DNA from: Epinephelus fuscoguttatus
Taxonomy: Eukaryota > Chordata > Actinopteri > Perciformes > Serranidae
Length of the DNA: 64,000 bases
Direction of reading: 5' to 3'
NCBI RefSeq assembly: GCF_011397635.1
Contig: NC_064771.1
Coordinates: 16,679,379 to 16,743,378, forward strand
This document shows positions 1-22,877 of this stretch, in pieces. Position 1 is the stretch's first letter; each line of letters opens with the position of its first letter. Below the pieces are notes generated by a model, which saw only the letters and a program-made list of their open reading frames with translations, was not told where the DNA came from and made no database searches. The position numbers and the translations under genes are program-made.

Positions 1-1419
1 GGGACAGGTCTGCCTCCAAAATATCAGTCACTATTTTTGACATTATAGTGTCACAGTGCCACTTGTGTTTGAGTTGAGCACAGGCTTTCTAAGCAGCTTC
101 TTGTGATGGGAAGGTTTGGGAGTCACAGCACTAAGGTTTGAGTTTGGAGAGACCTCTGGTGTCTAAAGCTGCAGTTGCAACCTAAAATGAGGGCAGCCCT
201 GTTTGTCGACATGCACATAAACAAACGGCAAGAGTATCCAAGGATACGATGTCCCACCTGAGTTAACCTGAAATAACCAGACCTCAGTACTCCCGTACTT
301 TTACGAAGATCGTATTTAAGATACGACACATATCAACATAGCTCAGCGTCTTTCCTGCCTACATTTACTGTACAGTTTCCACTTTCATCACTATCTTATA
401 TACCTGTATGACACAATTATCTATCCTGTTTGTGTAACAGCACTAATTACATTTAAGCCAAGTCTAAAATTATATGGATTGCAAATAGAACAATTAATTA
501 CTTGTATTTAAGCTGCTACTGCCCTCTGTTGGTGAAAGCAACTCAGATCAGAGGGACTTGGGGCAGAATACCTCTGCCTGCTCTTAGAAATTTGGCAAAT
601 GTGCTTACAGTTTCATCTCTTTAAAGGGAAACACCGCCTAAATTAAGAATTCAAATGTTATTTCCACAGCCTGGTAAAGTTCAATGAATTTTTGTAAACA
701 TAAGCTGCTCTCTTTGAATGCCAGAAACCAGACAAGCAAGTCCCAAACTCGTAATGCCAAAGGGTATCAAGTCTGGAGTTACTCTATAGACAAGAATTGG
801 AGTCTGATTTTGTTGATCTACAGAATGTTTGTTTCCTATCTTACACCCAAATGAGCTTCATTCTATTTTAGTGTTCTCAGTCCTATAACAGAAAATGTAC
901 ACATGTACTCAAAACATTCCCCTGGGTGCTCTCAGTGTCATCTAGAACATCTTTCCCAATTCATTGTCAGTGGAGCAGCTCCAGACTTCAGATCCTATGA
1001 CATCGAATCTATATTTGAGTTTTAGCACTCTAATTTTTGGATTTGGGAAAGAGATGTTCATGTTTACTTATTTTCTGGACTGTCTTAGACCACAGGAATA
1101 ACATTTAAAAATTAGTGTACAGGCCCTTTAATGTTCATCTGTACTAATGTTCCACTGTTATCTTGTTACCACTCTGACAGCGTTTGTCCAGGTAAGTTAT
1201 GCATAAAGCAGTATAGGACTAAGCGTGTATGTAGTCCTGAAATAAACATAATTAACACACACAAAAAAAGCATTCAGTGTACTAATTTGTCATTTAACCC
1301 TGAAAATAATTATTACATAAAGATAATGTGTAGTCCTGATAATACTGGCAACCTTAAATAATAACATTAAGTATCTGTGTGAGACAAATAGACAAAATCA
1401 ACTTATATGAATTAACAAC
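1..1419. other. Gene-free flank, left edge
   Basis: No exon-like reading frame with plausible splice sites and no recognisable protein similarity was seen on either strand. The stretch is AT-rich single-copy-looking DNA. At 520-535 there is a short 'ctgccctctgttggtg' motif of the kind common in fish repeat remnants. I see no function to assign. Confidence 0.5.
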
Positions 1420-1640
1420 TTAAAGGTATATTATGCAGGATTGTCGGTTTCTTTTGTAAACATGCTCGCCAGCAAAAGGGAAGGTAAAAGCCAACCCCAG
1501 ATTCACTCTTACTTGGTGTTAAACCTCGCTATATTTGCATTTTTCTGTGCTGTCTCTTGGATGCTGCTTACAGTCTGGTACTTGGTCACTATCTTTTTAC
1601 AAAGCCCAAACGTCACCTGATCACCGTGGGGGTACACAGC
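1420..1640. repeat. Dispersed repeat, copy 1 (matches 16,329-16,545)
   Basis: The stretch starting 'taaaggtatattatgcagga' and running through 'aaagccaaccccagattcac' is repeated with small differences at 16,329-16,545 inside a RHOT2 intron. Both copies contain, in the same order, the 'gcaggattgtcggtt' block, the 'aacccc' block and 'tatatttgcattttt'. This makes it an interspersed element, probably a non-autonomous DNA transposon of fishes. I could not define both termini. An open frame on the - strand across 1,509-1,730 is part of the repeat and not a gene. Confidence 0.7.
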
Positions 1641-1740
1641 CATGAACGTTCCAAACACAGAAAACGATAAGACAACAAGAAACAACTGGCAGGGGGTCGA
1701 GTTTCCGCAGATAAATACACCGCCAGACATTTCTAAAGGG

Positions 1741-4700
1741 TTATAAGTGTGGATTGAGATGAATTACTTACTGTAAAAGTCTATATGTTGTTTTTCATAT
1801 TTGTTATCTTTGATATCCAGTAACTTCATGCGGTCAAAACAACAACTTGGACCGATTAATGAGGGTAACCCCACATAAATAGGAGCTCATTGATGACAGC
1901 ACACTAATACACAACACAAATAATATAGTTTTACAGTTCAGGCTACATTAATAACACTTAAACAAAGAATGTTTGCCTGCTTGGCTTCTTACTTTAGTCA
2001 GCTACACACTCTACGAAAGGAGGAAAAAAATACAGATGGCTTCCTCATTAAAGTATAAAGAGAGCACAAGAGCCATAAAATCTATTTCAATCATTGCTTT
2101 AAGTGTAAAGTTTTGCCAAAGTCACAGAAGACCAAGTGGAAGAAAGAAAAGTTTGTTCATGAAACAGTCATTCTCATTGTGTGCAAAGGACTAAAGACAG
2201 TTTAAGGTTTAATTTTAAAACATAATATATGGCTCTGGTTTAGTGGCAGCCTGTTGAAGAAGCTTATGTTACTCATGTACTCTACCTAAGTCTTCATGTA
2301 TTAAAGGGGAGAGGGTTAAAGTCAGGATTGGGGCTAAATGCAGCATTCTTGAACATTAATGTATCAGTGGCTAATCAGATGTGTTATCTTGTGGTCAGTA
2401 AGTTACATGTGTAACAGTTAGGTTAAAACTTGGAAAGAGAGCATCAGAGTTGTGGTTTTATAACTTTGCATTTTAGTTTAATCATTAATACAACCGTAAT
2501 AACTGACTGGTTATTTTTCAGTGGAGCACCTCTGTTTAAAAAAAAAAACACCCTTTCAAATGTTTGACAAAAATGCTGTGTCATCTTGTAGCACGAGAGA
2601 CAATGACACAACACAATAGCTGTTAGAATCATCTCTGCTGGTTTGACTGACAGCTCACAGGTGCTCTGAAAGACTGCGTCCACTGACGAGCCTGTCATGT
2701 GAGAAACGTTTTGACAGCTGACATTGCGGAAATAGTTACCTGCGCTATATAATGAGATGGGGGGGGCGAGGGTGTGGGGGTGGGGGCGGGTAAGACATTC
2801 ACAAAGAGCGCCTTGGTGTGGGCCAAACTGACGGGCCTCCATTGGCTCAGTTGTGCAGCAGTCAGCACAGCACTTGGCCACTGACACCTGCTCACGCATC
2901 CAAGTGTTGTCACAACTGTTGAAGCCCCGTGCGCACACAAACACTACCTCTACAGAGTGCACTCACACCCCAGCTGGCCCCAGGACAAGTGTATTAAAAC
3001 CGCAAGTGTGTCAATGCCTTGTTCTCACTTTCAGTCATCTTGACATGGCACGCTGTTGGTTTAGAGCCGGTCTAATTAACAAGAAATAAACAGTTTTATC
3101 TGAGGCAGCTTAATGGGCAGCTGAACTAAACGATGTCCATCATGGCACTTTGGAACTGTACACAGGAATATATTTATTATATATGCAAGTAGGGAAGATG
3201 CAGCTGATCAAAGAAGAAATTTTTTTCTTTTTTCTTTCATTTTCTTGTGTTGATAAACTACCACAAACTGTACTTGTATACATGTTTCTGAATTTTTTGT
3301 CTGAGTTCTATTCAAAGCAGTCCGCTAGAGTGGGACCAGTGTTACACCCTGTCACATGCAAATGATGACAGCCCATTTGGTGTATTGCATGCAAAGTATG
3401 TTTTAAAAACACTTGCTAACTGTAATTACCAGCTGAAGTTGCTGTTCATTGATATTACATTACATTCATTTATGATAAACCAGTAGTTTTTTTTGCTTTA
3501 ACTTATCATTATCAAGGAAATGTTGATACACAATGTATAGAAAAATGACGCCATTGGACTGGTTCCCTATAAGCTTTGCTTTCACTATGCAATTCTGTCT
3601 ACAAGCGGGTACAATCTGCCGGAAAAATGAAGGCTTGATTTACAGTGACTATCTCCAGTAGCAAACGGCAAACAGTGGAACAACCAAAGTAACTGTGGAA
3701 ACTGTGGTAGTTGCTAGGCTCTGAGGGAAGCGGAAAGCAATCCAGTTGTCTTTGAAACAGCAGCACCAACAATAATACCACCTGGAAATGCTAAGAGAAG
3801 TTAAAAAGTCGTCTGTTTCCTCCTCACTAATACGGTGATTTTGTATCAGAAGGTAGATTCCTTTTTTTAAATTACCGAGTGACATCTATTAGTAAAGTAA
3901 ATTAGTAAAGCTGGCAAGTTTACAGCACACAACTAAATTACATAGCAACACAGCAAATGGGCGTGAAGAATCTACATCCTGGAAACCACAACATTGCTCA
4001 CAATCCCAAACGTCAGCCTAAATATGAGATTTGATGTATGTGTAACTGTAGTTAGAGCGTTTTATTAACTAGCTGAGTGACTGATACTTGTTCTAAATAC
4101 ACAATCAGTTCATCATAGAGCTATAAACTTTTTACTGTATACAAATGTACTGTATGTGTAGGAGTAAAATACATACAGTAACAAATCTGATGAGCAAACA
4201 TACTTTTGTATCTAGTGTATCTACTCTACTATTCATATTAATGTTGAAGACTTTTGGCTGGTGCCTTTTTTTGTTTCAAAGGTGCTCTTGCCCTAATCTT
4301 GGTTTTAGGGTGCAGGATGGTCTCTAGGTTACAAAATGTTTACAGTGTAAAATATGCAGACCTACACAGCTTGAAAAAAAGGTTTGTGAGATGTGATTAT
4401 AAGAGTGTAGAAACCCTGAGGATTCATATCAGAAAAAGAAGAATAATTCAATCTAAAAGCCGTCTCCAGACTTTGTATTCTTGCCACCAGAGTGAATAAA
4501 AAGAAGACCTGATTTAATTTCACCTTATCTGACTTTTAAGCCAGGGTAAACAAAGAGACAGCCTTCGAATCAAGGCAACTCAGAAAGAATGCTTTTAGCT
4601 GCGTACAGTGTGATCATGGGCTAGATAGTTTTGGACATTTTTTCGACAACTGATCCTGCAGCCCTGATACGGAGCACGTTGAGGCCTTTGGTAGTAAAAT

Positions 4701-5630
4701 GGTGGGTGATGTTACCCAGAATGCTGTGGGGCTTAAGGCAGGACGAGACTTGAGAGGGGTTTTAGGCAGCTAAAATTACAAACTGGCATCAGATAAATTT
4801 AGATTTGCAACACTTAAACACTCCTGACAGGATGGTGTAGCCATCTTCTGTAAATACATGTGTACTATTACCTCCCACTTGACTCTCTCAAACTTGTGAT
4901 GAATAAACCAGCACTCGGTGAAGCATTACGTAAGCTGAATATAGTTGCAACTCAGACATTGGTATGACTAAATATACAACTGGGAAGCTGGGTTTCAGTG
5001 TGTTGGCAGCAGCAGCGGTTGAGTTTGTATTGACCAACTGACTAATTAATTAATTAATCAAGCAATCTTATGAGCTCTGTCCACACCACAAAGACACCAA
5101 TCCTCAAATAAATAAATAATAAGAAAATAAAAATGGTGTTATCCTGGCAGGGGCAATTCAAGACCAATCCCTGGGTAACTATTAATTATGTCCAATTATC
5201 AGTGGCTTATGAAACAAGAAGGCACTGCAAGTGGCCTAATAAAATGTGCAGGTCATTAAGTTACATCTCATTATGGCGATAATTAGTTTGCAGTAGTGCG
5301 TGGAGCAGGGCTCGGGAGGTCCAGTTAGTGTGGAGGACGTCCCTCTGTCGGCGGATAAAGGGAGTGGTCTAACCGCGGAGAGAAGTCTGCTTTCCAGCAA
5401 CGCTTCCTAAACGGGGCACAAGCGGCCAAAGATAATAACACACCTCACCGGACAATCGGTGACAAAAACAACGGGCCCAATACTCTACAACCCCCATATG
5501 ACCAAGACCAGCCGAAAGCTGCTCCTGCAACACATGGCCCGAATAGGAGTCGCAAACAATAGGCATGTTCATATTAACACACAGCCATCACTGCTTATTT
5601 ATACTGTAACCATATAAGCACCGCTGCCTA
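1741..5630. other. Gene-free intergenic stretch
   Basis: No supported gene. Contents seen: a strongly G-rich tract at 2,759-2,790, a run of TTAA/AATT repeats near 5,044-5,060, an AATA-rich run near 5,105-5,130, and an AT-rich block at 5,150-5,300 containing several TAAT-type homeodomain-like cores. Open frames in the region lack splice context and protein similarity. Confidence 0.5.
2759..2790 (+). other. G-rich tract, possible G-quadruplex
   Basis: Five G runs of three or more bases occur within about 32 bases, separated by loops of one to three bases (seven G, CGA, three G, TGT, five G, T, five G, C, three G). This fits the usual G4 pattern on the + strand. No gene start is recognised nearby, so any role is unknown. 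Confidence 0.5.
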
Positions 5631-5639
5631 ATTACGCTC

Positions 5640-5960
5640 CTCCCTCCTTCACTCACTCATCCATTTGCGCCGCACAAATATCTTTATTCACCCACTCACT
5701 CCTGCTCTCCGCACCCGCTTTATTCACTCATTCATTCCTTCACCCTGCCATCTATTCACTCCCCCCTCCCTCTTGTGCACTTGTGCTGTGTAGTAGCCTC
5801 CAACTCACCCTTTCATACTCCCTCCCACTTCTGTGCCACATAAAAAAAATCACTCATTCACTCCTCCCTCCCTCTCTCCTCGTTTTCACTCATTCAATCC
5901 CTCCTTGCTCACTAACCCACTAACTCACCCACCCTCCCTTAAACACACACGCGCTCGCAC
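5640..5960 (+). repeat. Low-complexity CACTCATTC-rich stretch
   Basis: Degenerate pyrimidine-rich simple sequence with repeated 'cactcattc', 'ctccctcc' and 'cactcactcc' units. It looks like a decayed minisatellite. Open frames through it are compositional artefacts. Confidence 0.65.
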
Positions 5961-7300
5961 CAAAAAACAAAAACACTCAACTCAGTGTGAGGACACAGGT
6001 GGAGACAGAGGGGCAGATATTTCCCCTCATTGGATTTAATTTCATTTTGATTATTTACACTATTTATCGTTTAAAGTGTTAAAAAAACCCCACAGGTGAG
6101 ATATAAATAATTTGGCATAATTATTATTATTTGAACAACAGTGGAGACTTCAATGCTCCAAAATGGATAATAAGCTGAACCACTGCACTCCACACTGTAG
6201 AGGACCACCTCTCTGCCTGGTGTTGTTTTGCACTATGATGTGAATGAGGACAGAAATTTGGTTATTATCCAAAAATAGTGTCCATTAACTCCAATAAGCA
6301 TGCCACAAAAAGTCGGGGGGAAAAGCACTACTCCAGTGGCTGTGACTTTCATATATAGGAATCAAAATGGCGTTGCAGGGAGGGACATGAGACCTGATAT
6401 TAAAAGAAGAAATAATTCAGGAGTATTATAGTAAAGTTTGTTATTTGGGAGGTTTTTGTTGTTGAGGACTGGCACCACAGACCCTCATAAAAAAAAGTGG
6501 AGTGCCATATGTCAGACCTGTTATTGACTGTGGTCTGATGCGCCAGTTCCTGAACAAAAGAAAGCCATCACTGCGTCCTATATTGAAGGACTTTGGTTTC
6601 GGCTGCAGCCCCCCCTCCCGCAGCTGGACTCACACCTGGTCACACAGCAGCCCTTTACACCCCTGTCGAAAATATGGTGATCAATTTTATGATCCGGTAT
6701 CAGAGTCCCTGATCTTTGGAGGTGTTGGCAACTTTCCTGACAATGGAGCTCGAGTGGCGACTGCCATAGTGACAGTTATAAGCAATTCTGTCCAAAAAGC
6801 AGCAAACACAGCAAACCCATCCGCCGCATTCCAACCTATATACACCCATATCATCGTCCCAAGGGTCACCTGCCACTTAGATATTGTGACATTTAATTTA
6901 TAGGAGGTTTAACAGCAAATAATCTCGACCACGTCACTCAAAGTCAATGGCCGGACTGTGTTAGTTGGGAAAATGTATCGATGTATTAAAAGCAAAAACG
7001 GAAACGGAATCCCGTCGAACCGCGTGCATCCGTTTGAGCATAGATATAATTTCAATATGCATTGGATGATTTTGCCCCAGGTTCCGTCTGTTTGGGTCAA
7101 TTTAACGCGAATTGTGCAAAATTGTTCACAGCCCCCGTTACTTCCAGCGGGTTTTCCTGGAATAAAAGTTGTTCGCCGGCGCGGACGGAGAGAAAAAAGT
7201 GTGTCCCCGTAAAGCCCAATGTCCCTGCTATCAGCCCATGGCGTTTTGTGGATCAGTACTCCGCCGTGGTTTTTATATTTGTCGGAAGTTGGAGGATGAA
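5961..7300. other. Intergenic DNA upstream of the histone gene
   Basis: No supported gene. A 133-codon open frame on the + strand (6,502-6,903) has no recognisable domain and was not accepted. From about 6,900 rightwards CpG content rises, consistent with the 5' flank of the H1-0 gene. Confidence 0.5.
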
Positions 7301-7301
7301 G

Positions 7302-7310
7302 AAACACAAA
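7302..7310 (+). promoter_or_regulatory. H1-box-like element of the linker histone promoter
   Basis: The sequence AAACACAAA lies 345 bases upstream of the H1-0 start codon. It is the established H1-box (AC box) sequence of vertebrate H1 gene promoters, including H1-0, and normally sits about 100 bases upstream of the transcription start. On that basis transcription would begin near 7,400 with a 5' UTR of roughly 250 bases; the start site itself is not visible from sequence. Confidence 0.55.
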
Positions 7311-7654
7311 CGGGACGGCGCCAGTTCCATGGAGTCCGCTAGATCAGCTGCTGGCAGTTGGTGTTCTCAATCACGTCCGCAGAAAGGCTTCATAGGCTCA
7401 CCGAGGCGCCTGTGGAATAAGACACTTAAGTGAACCGGTGTACTGACGCGTCACTTTGTGTGGACAATTACATTATCTGTTTTTTACTGTGAAAACAGTT
7501 TAATTGGCTGCCTTCTCGGACTTTGTGGGGAAACGCTTTATTCCTGGCTGTGCATTTATTTTGCTGTTTCTGACGTTCCGGTGTACCAGCTGAGCCGGGT
7601 GAAATTACACCCCCTGGACTTTTTTTTGTTACCAAACTCCAAAGAAAAGTCACC

Positions 7655-8242
7655 ATGGCAGAGACGTCGGCAGCTCCAGCCAAAGCCAAAAAGACAGCCA
7701 AGCCCAAGAAACCTGCTTCTCATCCCAAATACTCGGAGATGATTAAAGCGGCCATCGTTCACGACGCGAGCCGGGGTGGAGCGTCCCGGCAGTCCATCCA
7801 GAAGTACGTGAGGAAGAACTACAAGGTGGGCGACAACGCCGATGTGCAGATTAAAATGGCCCTGAAGAGGCTGGTGGCATCTGGAATCCTGCGCCACACC
7901 AAAGGCATCGGCGCGTCCGGATCCTTCAGGTTGACCAAACCAGAGGACTCCAAGAAGTCAACCAAGGCAGCGGCACCTGCCAAACCAAAGAAGGCAGCCA
8001 AGCCAGCCAAACCCAAGAAGGCTGCAAAGCCCAAGAAGGTGGCCAAGACGCCGGAAAAACCCAAGAAGGCAGCTGCAAAGAAAGTGAAAAAGGTCACGAA
8101 AAAGCCGACACCTGTGAAACCCAAAAAGGCAGCAGCGAAGAAAGCTAAGCCAGCAGCCAAGCCCAAGGCAAAACCAGCAAAGAGGGCAGCCAAGCCCAAG
8201 CCAAAGCCATCCAAAAAGGCAACCAAAGGAAAAAAGAAGTAA
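7655..8242 (+). CDS. h1-0: Linker histone H1.0 (replacement H1)
   Basis: Single-exon reading frame of 195 codons, close to the 194 residues of human H1.0. Known role: H1.0 binds linker DNA at the nucleosome dyad, is associated with differentiated or quiescent cells, and is made from polyadenylated mRNA. Seen: a short basic N-tail (residues 1-22); a winged-helix H15 domain (about 23-96) beginning HPKYSEMI, with the RQSIQKYV segment and ending near GASGSFRL; then a Lys/Ala/Pro tail of about 100 residues with many AKPKK-type units. HPKYS and the SRQSIQKY and GASGSFRL blocks favour H1-0 over the replication-dependent H1 variants. The start ATG has good context (gtcaccATGG). No stem-loop was noticed after the stop, and an AATAAA lies about 500 bases downstream, both as expected for H1-0. 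The gene stands alone, not in a histone cluster. Confidence 0.95.
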   Translation: MAETSAAPAKAKKTAKPKKPASHPKYSEMIKAAIVHDASRGGASRQSIQKYVRKNYKVGDNADVQIKMALKRLVASGILRHTKGIGASGSFRLTKPEDSKKSTKAAAPAKPKKAAKPAKPKKAAKPKKVAKTPEKPKKAAAKKVKKVTKKPTPVKPKKAAAKKAKPAAKPKAKPAKRAAKPKPKPSKKATKGKKK

Positions 8243-8770
8243 AGGGACAATATCAGAGACAAAGTCACTGTAAATACTTAAGGAAATGTTTTCGTATATG
8301 TATTATTTTTGTAAGGTCTCATGCAAACTTAAGCTGTTTTTACCAGTAGTTTCCTCTCCATTGCACTATAGCCTATAGATGCTGTAGAAATAATTGTGAG
8401 CATTTTTATTTGGCGTTAATAATACTGTTAATTTCTGTCACATCCTTTGATAGGCTAGACCTGGGTCTTGCTTTAAAAAGGACAAACATGTATATACAGT
8501 TGAACTTATGAGTAGCTGTTAGTGCACGGGGTCATACTGAAAATACAAATGTGACAATGGTGAGCATTGTTGAGCTTTTACAATGTACAGACCAGAGGCA
8601 GTGGACGTCAGCAAGATTTTCCTAAAGGCTCCATAGTTGTCATTCAAGCTCCATTCTGTATATTTCCTCATGTTCAGACGACTCTTAACATACAAACATC
8701 ACACTGTGTCCAGTCACTTTTGAAGACTGTTTATACTGCAATTCAATAAACCTTTGTCATCTTCTACAAA
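8243..8770 (+). other. h1-0: 3' UTR of h1-0
   Basis: AT-rich non-coding sequence between the stop codon and the polyadenylation signal at 8,745. A 3' UTR of about 520 bases fits a polyadenylated replacement histone mRNA. The end is inferred from the signal, not from a transcript. Confidence 0.65.
8745..8750 (+). terminator. Polyadenylation signal AATAAA of h1-0
   Basis: AATAAA in the context 'attcaataaacc', followed by T-rich sequence. It is the first canonical signal after the H1-0 stop codon on this strand. Confidence 0.7.
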
Positions 8771-10250
8771 AATGTGTTGTCAACTTATTGCGCGCATTTT
8801 ACGCGTGCGTAAAAATGGTTGGTAAAGTGGACGGAGGTATTTCTGTGCATATTAAAGATTAATAGACGTAACGTAATCTACCGAAGAGCCCAATAATATT
8901 GTCTCCGACATTTTAATACACCATATTTTTTTTTATCTCAGACATGTTAACCACGTTAACGCGCGGTATTAAATTACAACTGTTGTGCGCCAAGGTGCTG
9001 CAGACAAAGCGCACTTACGGAGGCTCCGATGAGGGATGATATTCTGTTGCAGGAGGGTTGATACACTAGTGGACATGGACATGACATTTAGGTAGACTGC
9101 AAGTTATAACGTGATAAATTAGACTAAGTGTTAAATATCATGGTATATAAATGAGTAGAATCGTGCTCTCTGATAACATTACTGCTTTACCAACTGGTCA
9201 TGGACACTTATTGGTATAAAGTAAAAGCCCTGTGTACCATGGTGATGCTGTTGGTAAACAGAAGTGCACAGAAATAAAGTCCCTTAAGGGAATAGTGGCG
9301 TTAAATAAGGCAAAAACATTAATTTGCGGGGAAAATTAACGAAGTTCTCCATAAAACTACTCAAAACATCTCAGTGTGTGTTCAAAACTTCCCTAAACAC
9401 AGGACATAAAGCTTCAGTTACACCAGTTATTTTTTTGGCTGTTCCAGCACGAGACTACACTCAAAATCCCGACATCCTCCTTCCTGAGTGGGTGCTGAGC
9501 AGCGAGGAGGTGGCTTTGAAGGCACACCCAGCGCTCACTACTCTCTCACCTGACGTGCCACACTGCCATCTTGTGGTGTCTCGCAAGAACAGGCGACTCC
9601 TCTTCGCTGCAGTTGGGACTGTGGGACGCCACCAGCAGACAGACTGGAGTCAAACTGATGAAAGTCAAGATTGCACACACAGATTACCCTCTGTACTGTA
9701 TTACTCATTATCAGCTTTAAAGACAGGTGTAAGATCATCAAACCAACCTTGTGAAACAGCTTCAGGCTGAATGATCAGAGCAGAGTGTCCACACTCGCAA
9801 AGGCGTGCTGTTCCTGTATTTTGACATGCTATGTGGAAAAGGGTAGTAATTGGTGTTGCTTTAACAGAGTTACCAAACATGAACAGCAGAACAGCACCCT
9901 TAAAATCCATTACTATTAGCAACCAATGTGTGATTAAGATGATATGGTACCTGGAACATGAATGATACTCCTATAATACAGCAACACTTTTAAAGAGCAA
10001 TGTGTCACACACACTCAAAGTGTCACAGAGATTAAAAAGTGTGTCACGTGTCTTAAGTCTGATATTTGTGTATTAATGCTGAAAATAAAAACTAAACATA
10101 ATTCAAAATGCATCATTTAAATCAATCAGCCATAAGAAGATACTACAAATCAAGAAGGTGAATATGAGGGGCACAAACTGTCAAACATATTAAAATAAAG
10201 CACATCATTCATTTCAATCCCAACGTCCATAAAGTCTCGGGCAAAATGTC
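8771..10250. other. Intergenic DNA between convergent h1-0 and RHOT2
   Basis: The two genes converge here. No gene is supported. A 148-codon open frame on the + strand (9,324-9,770) has no recognisable domain and contains a fish-repeat-like 'gccatcttgtggtg' motif. Confidence 0.45.
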
Positions 10251-10272
10251 CCCACCCAGTCTAGTCTGGTCT

Positions 10273-10278
10273 TTTATT
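10273..10278 (-). terminator. Candidate polyadenylation signal of RHOT2
   Basis: TTTATT on the + strand reads AATAAA on the - strand. It is the first canonical signal I found downstream of the RHOT2 stop codon and would give a 3' UTR of about 1.17 kb. An upstream variant signal cannot be excluded. Confidence 0.35.
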
Positions 10279-11445
10279 AAGCATCTAAATCAGTTCAATT
10301 TCAGTAAGAAAAACAGCCATCTTTTAAAAGTCACAGAAGTGTATTCTGCAGAAACAGCAGGTCCCGAGCTAAATCAAGCAACAAAACATACATAACATGA
10401 CTGACTCATGTTGGGGAAACAATTCAATGGCGGATTATGTAAGAAGGTCAAAGTGTATGCACAGTGTCAGGTGTATCTAAATAGAATCACAGACCTATTG
10501 CAGTCTCAATCAAAAATCAATGAATCTCATTTCAGTGTGAACAGAAGGAAGCTGATTGTGAGCAGAGATTAATTTGACCCAATTGCTCTTTTAACATTTT
10601 GTCATTCTCAAGGCTCGTCTCCTTCTACAGGAGAAAATATTTTCTGTCTTACTGCAGATGCATAAACAATCCATCGTTTTTCTTCATGCACACCCCTCCC
10701 TGCCACAGCAGATCAGTGTCAGCAGAGACCTCACTGCTAAAAACATTAAAATAATTAATTCTCAGGCAAGATAATATGCCTGAGGAGCAGATAACATGCT
10801 ATGACTACTCGTTGCTCCTGGAGTTATTTGGCAAAACAGATATGAACATTGACTATCTGTGGTGGCATGGTCAGAAGACAGAGCGTAGTTCATTGGGGAG
10901 TTCCAGCAAAAGATTCAGTGGCAGCTAATGCTCCACGTGCTGCCCTTTGGTTCCTTCAGTCTAGTCAATTTGGCATTTTTCTACATTATGCTTAGGAAAC
11001 ACTGCATATGCTGTATATAAAAACGCTCCCTTCTCACCATTAACACTTCACAGATCATTTAGGGGAAAGCAATAGATTTGACTCATCATTTCCTCCCCTT
11101 TGATAAAGCACCTGTTTGGATGTGAACAGTTCTTCGTGTATCAATGCACCGAGCGCTGACAGGCTAACTCCTACTTAACCTGGCTGGACAATGTAAGGCA
11201 GAAAAAGTTGGGCACAGCAGCGTGGGGAAAAGTATGATCACTTGCTTTTGGGCTGCTGCGATCAACTGACTCAGAGGGTGGGACAAAGTGAAGAAGGGCA
11301 GAGATATGAAGAGTTTTCTGGAAGCCTTTGGGGTGAAACGTAAAATGATACGGTGGCTCTGAATCTGGTCGCTGAGGTTTGGTCTTGATGGATGGATCAA
11401 TGGAGCATCAGGATAAAATAAAAACAAACAAAAATTGGTTGTTGA

Positions 11446-21309
<9,864 letters not shown>

Positions 21310-22826
21310 GTTTGCTCTCTGTTTGACGGACAGTCCGGCTCGCTGCGGTGCTACAGTGACATTTATCTTTCATTTGAATGTCAAATTTCGTATTAAAATA
21401 AAGCGTGTGCCTCTCCACAGCGATATGCACCCAAGGTGAAAACATATGATTCCGGTTCACAGAGGAGACCGGGAAAACACGCCCTCTGCTGGCCGAACTG
21501 GTACACTGCAGCCCACGTTTACTTCACGTTGTGCTCAATGAGATGCTAATGACTTGTCTATAAAACATTCAACACATGGTTAATCCTTTACTGTAATAAT
21601 AGTTATTAATATAAAGGAATAGGGTTTAATCTAATCCAATCAATTAAGATTATTCGTATCCATATATCTATTATAATTGCAGCTCTTTTGAAAAGACAGA
21701 CAAGATATATCACTCATTTTTAGGAGTCTAACACCTCAGTAAACCAATTTCTCCTTAAAAACAGTGAGATGACCATTCTTACTGAGTAAAACAATCCCTT
21801 ATAACAACAGTAGTATTATCATGTACATGTAATATGCTGTTCCATAATTAAAATGATGGTCCTTTGCCTGAGTTTTTAATATATAGCCATATACAGGGTC
21901 CCTACAACAACCTAGATTTAAGAATTCTTAAGACTTCTTTTAATGCTACCTGGAGTGAAATTTAAGACCATTATTACAATAATTAAAAGTTAAATTAATA
22001 CCTTAAGTTAATTAATTCAGTGCCCCTCTTTGGGAACCCTGCTATAAAGGTCTGGACTAGTTTGATTCTGAAATTTGAATCAAGAAGTAACAATAACTCA
22101 TAAGGTTTATAGCAGCCGCTTCAAAACTGTCAGTGGCGGAGTGCCATCATTACTGTCGGAAATGACGGGTAATTTTCAACATCTTAACACCAAACCTCCA
22201 CTTCTGCTTTAGAAAAAGAAGACAGAATTGGGGGTTTGTTGTTGAGGCCATTATACAGGGAGATAAAAAAGAATGTGTGTATTATATAATAATCTTCAAA
22301 GCACAAACAGGAGAAGAAACGTGGATAATTTGAGCTTTCAACAAGGACAGCTGTTGTTTATCAGTCAGTTTGTTGACCAGCTTTGCTCACATTTCAGTAT
22401 CAAATGGAATATTAATTACAAATAATTACCCTCTCTGTGTCACCATTGAATCTGCCTGTGTCAGCCTTATTTTCTACTTCCAGCTGGTTTTTGTATTCGA
22501 TTAAATGCTCCTAATCTCCTTAGACTGGTTTGTATGATATTTCCTACAAGAACAGAGCAGTGAAGGAGGAGGCACCTACAGTATGCAGGCAGCATTTCTA
22601 CTGAAGACAACCTCTGACAGAAGAGTCATACAGAACCAGTAATAAGGGAGACTGTCATTCAAATTGGGAAGCCAGAATTCAAGTCCTTGTGACAGTAAGG
22701 AACTTTTGTCAGTGTCCTTTAACAAAAATAGAAACTGGAGAAGATTCATGCAAAATATTCTCAACAGTGTACCTGTCCTCCACCATTCTGGTGGAAAGAC
22801 ATGCATAAGTACAAAGGTCTTTGCTC

Positions 22827-22877
<51 letters not shown>

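Noticed and set aside
2444-2962. 172-codon open frame on the - strand
   Set aside because: Runs through the G-rich tract and other biased sequence; no domain and no splice context.
6502-6903. 133-codon open frame on the + strand upstream of the histone gene
   Set aside because: No recognisable domain, no splice or promoter context that supports it, and the composition looks random. Not reported as a gene.
7819-8268. Long hydrophobic frame antisense to the histone gene
   Set aside because: A shadow of the Lys/Ala/Pro-rich H1 tail, whose complement reads as Leu/Phe/Ala-rich.
9324-9770. 148-codon open frame on the + strand
   Set aside because: No protein similarity noticed and it includes a fish-repeat-like motif; its length alone is not convincing in 64 kb.
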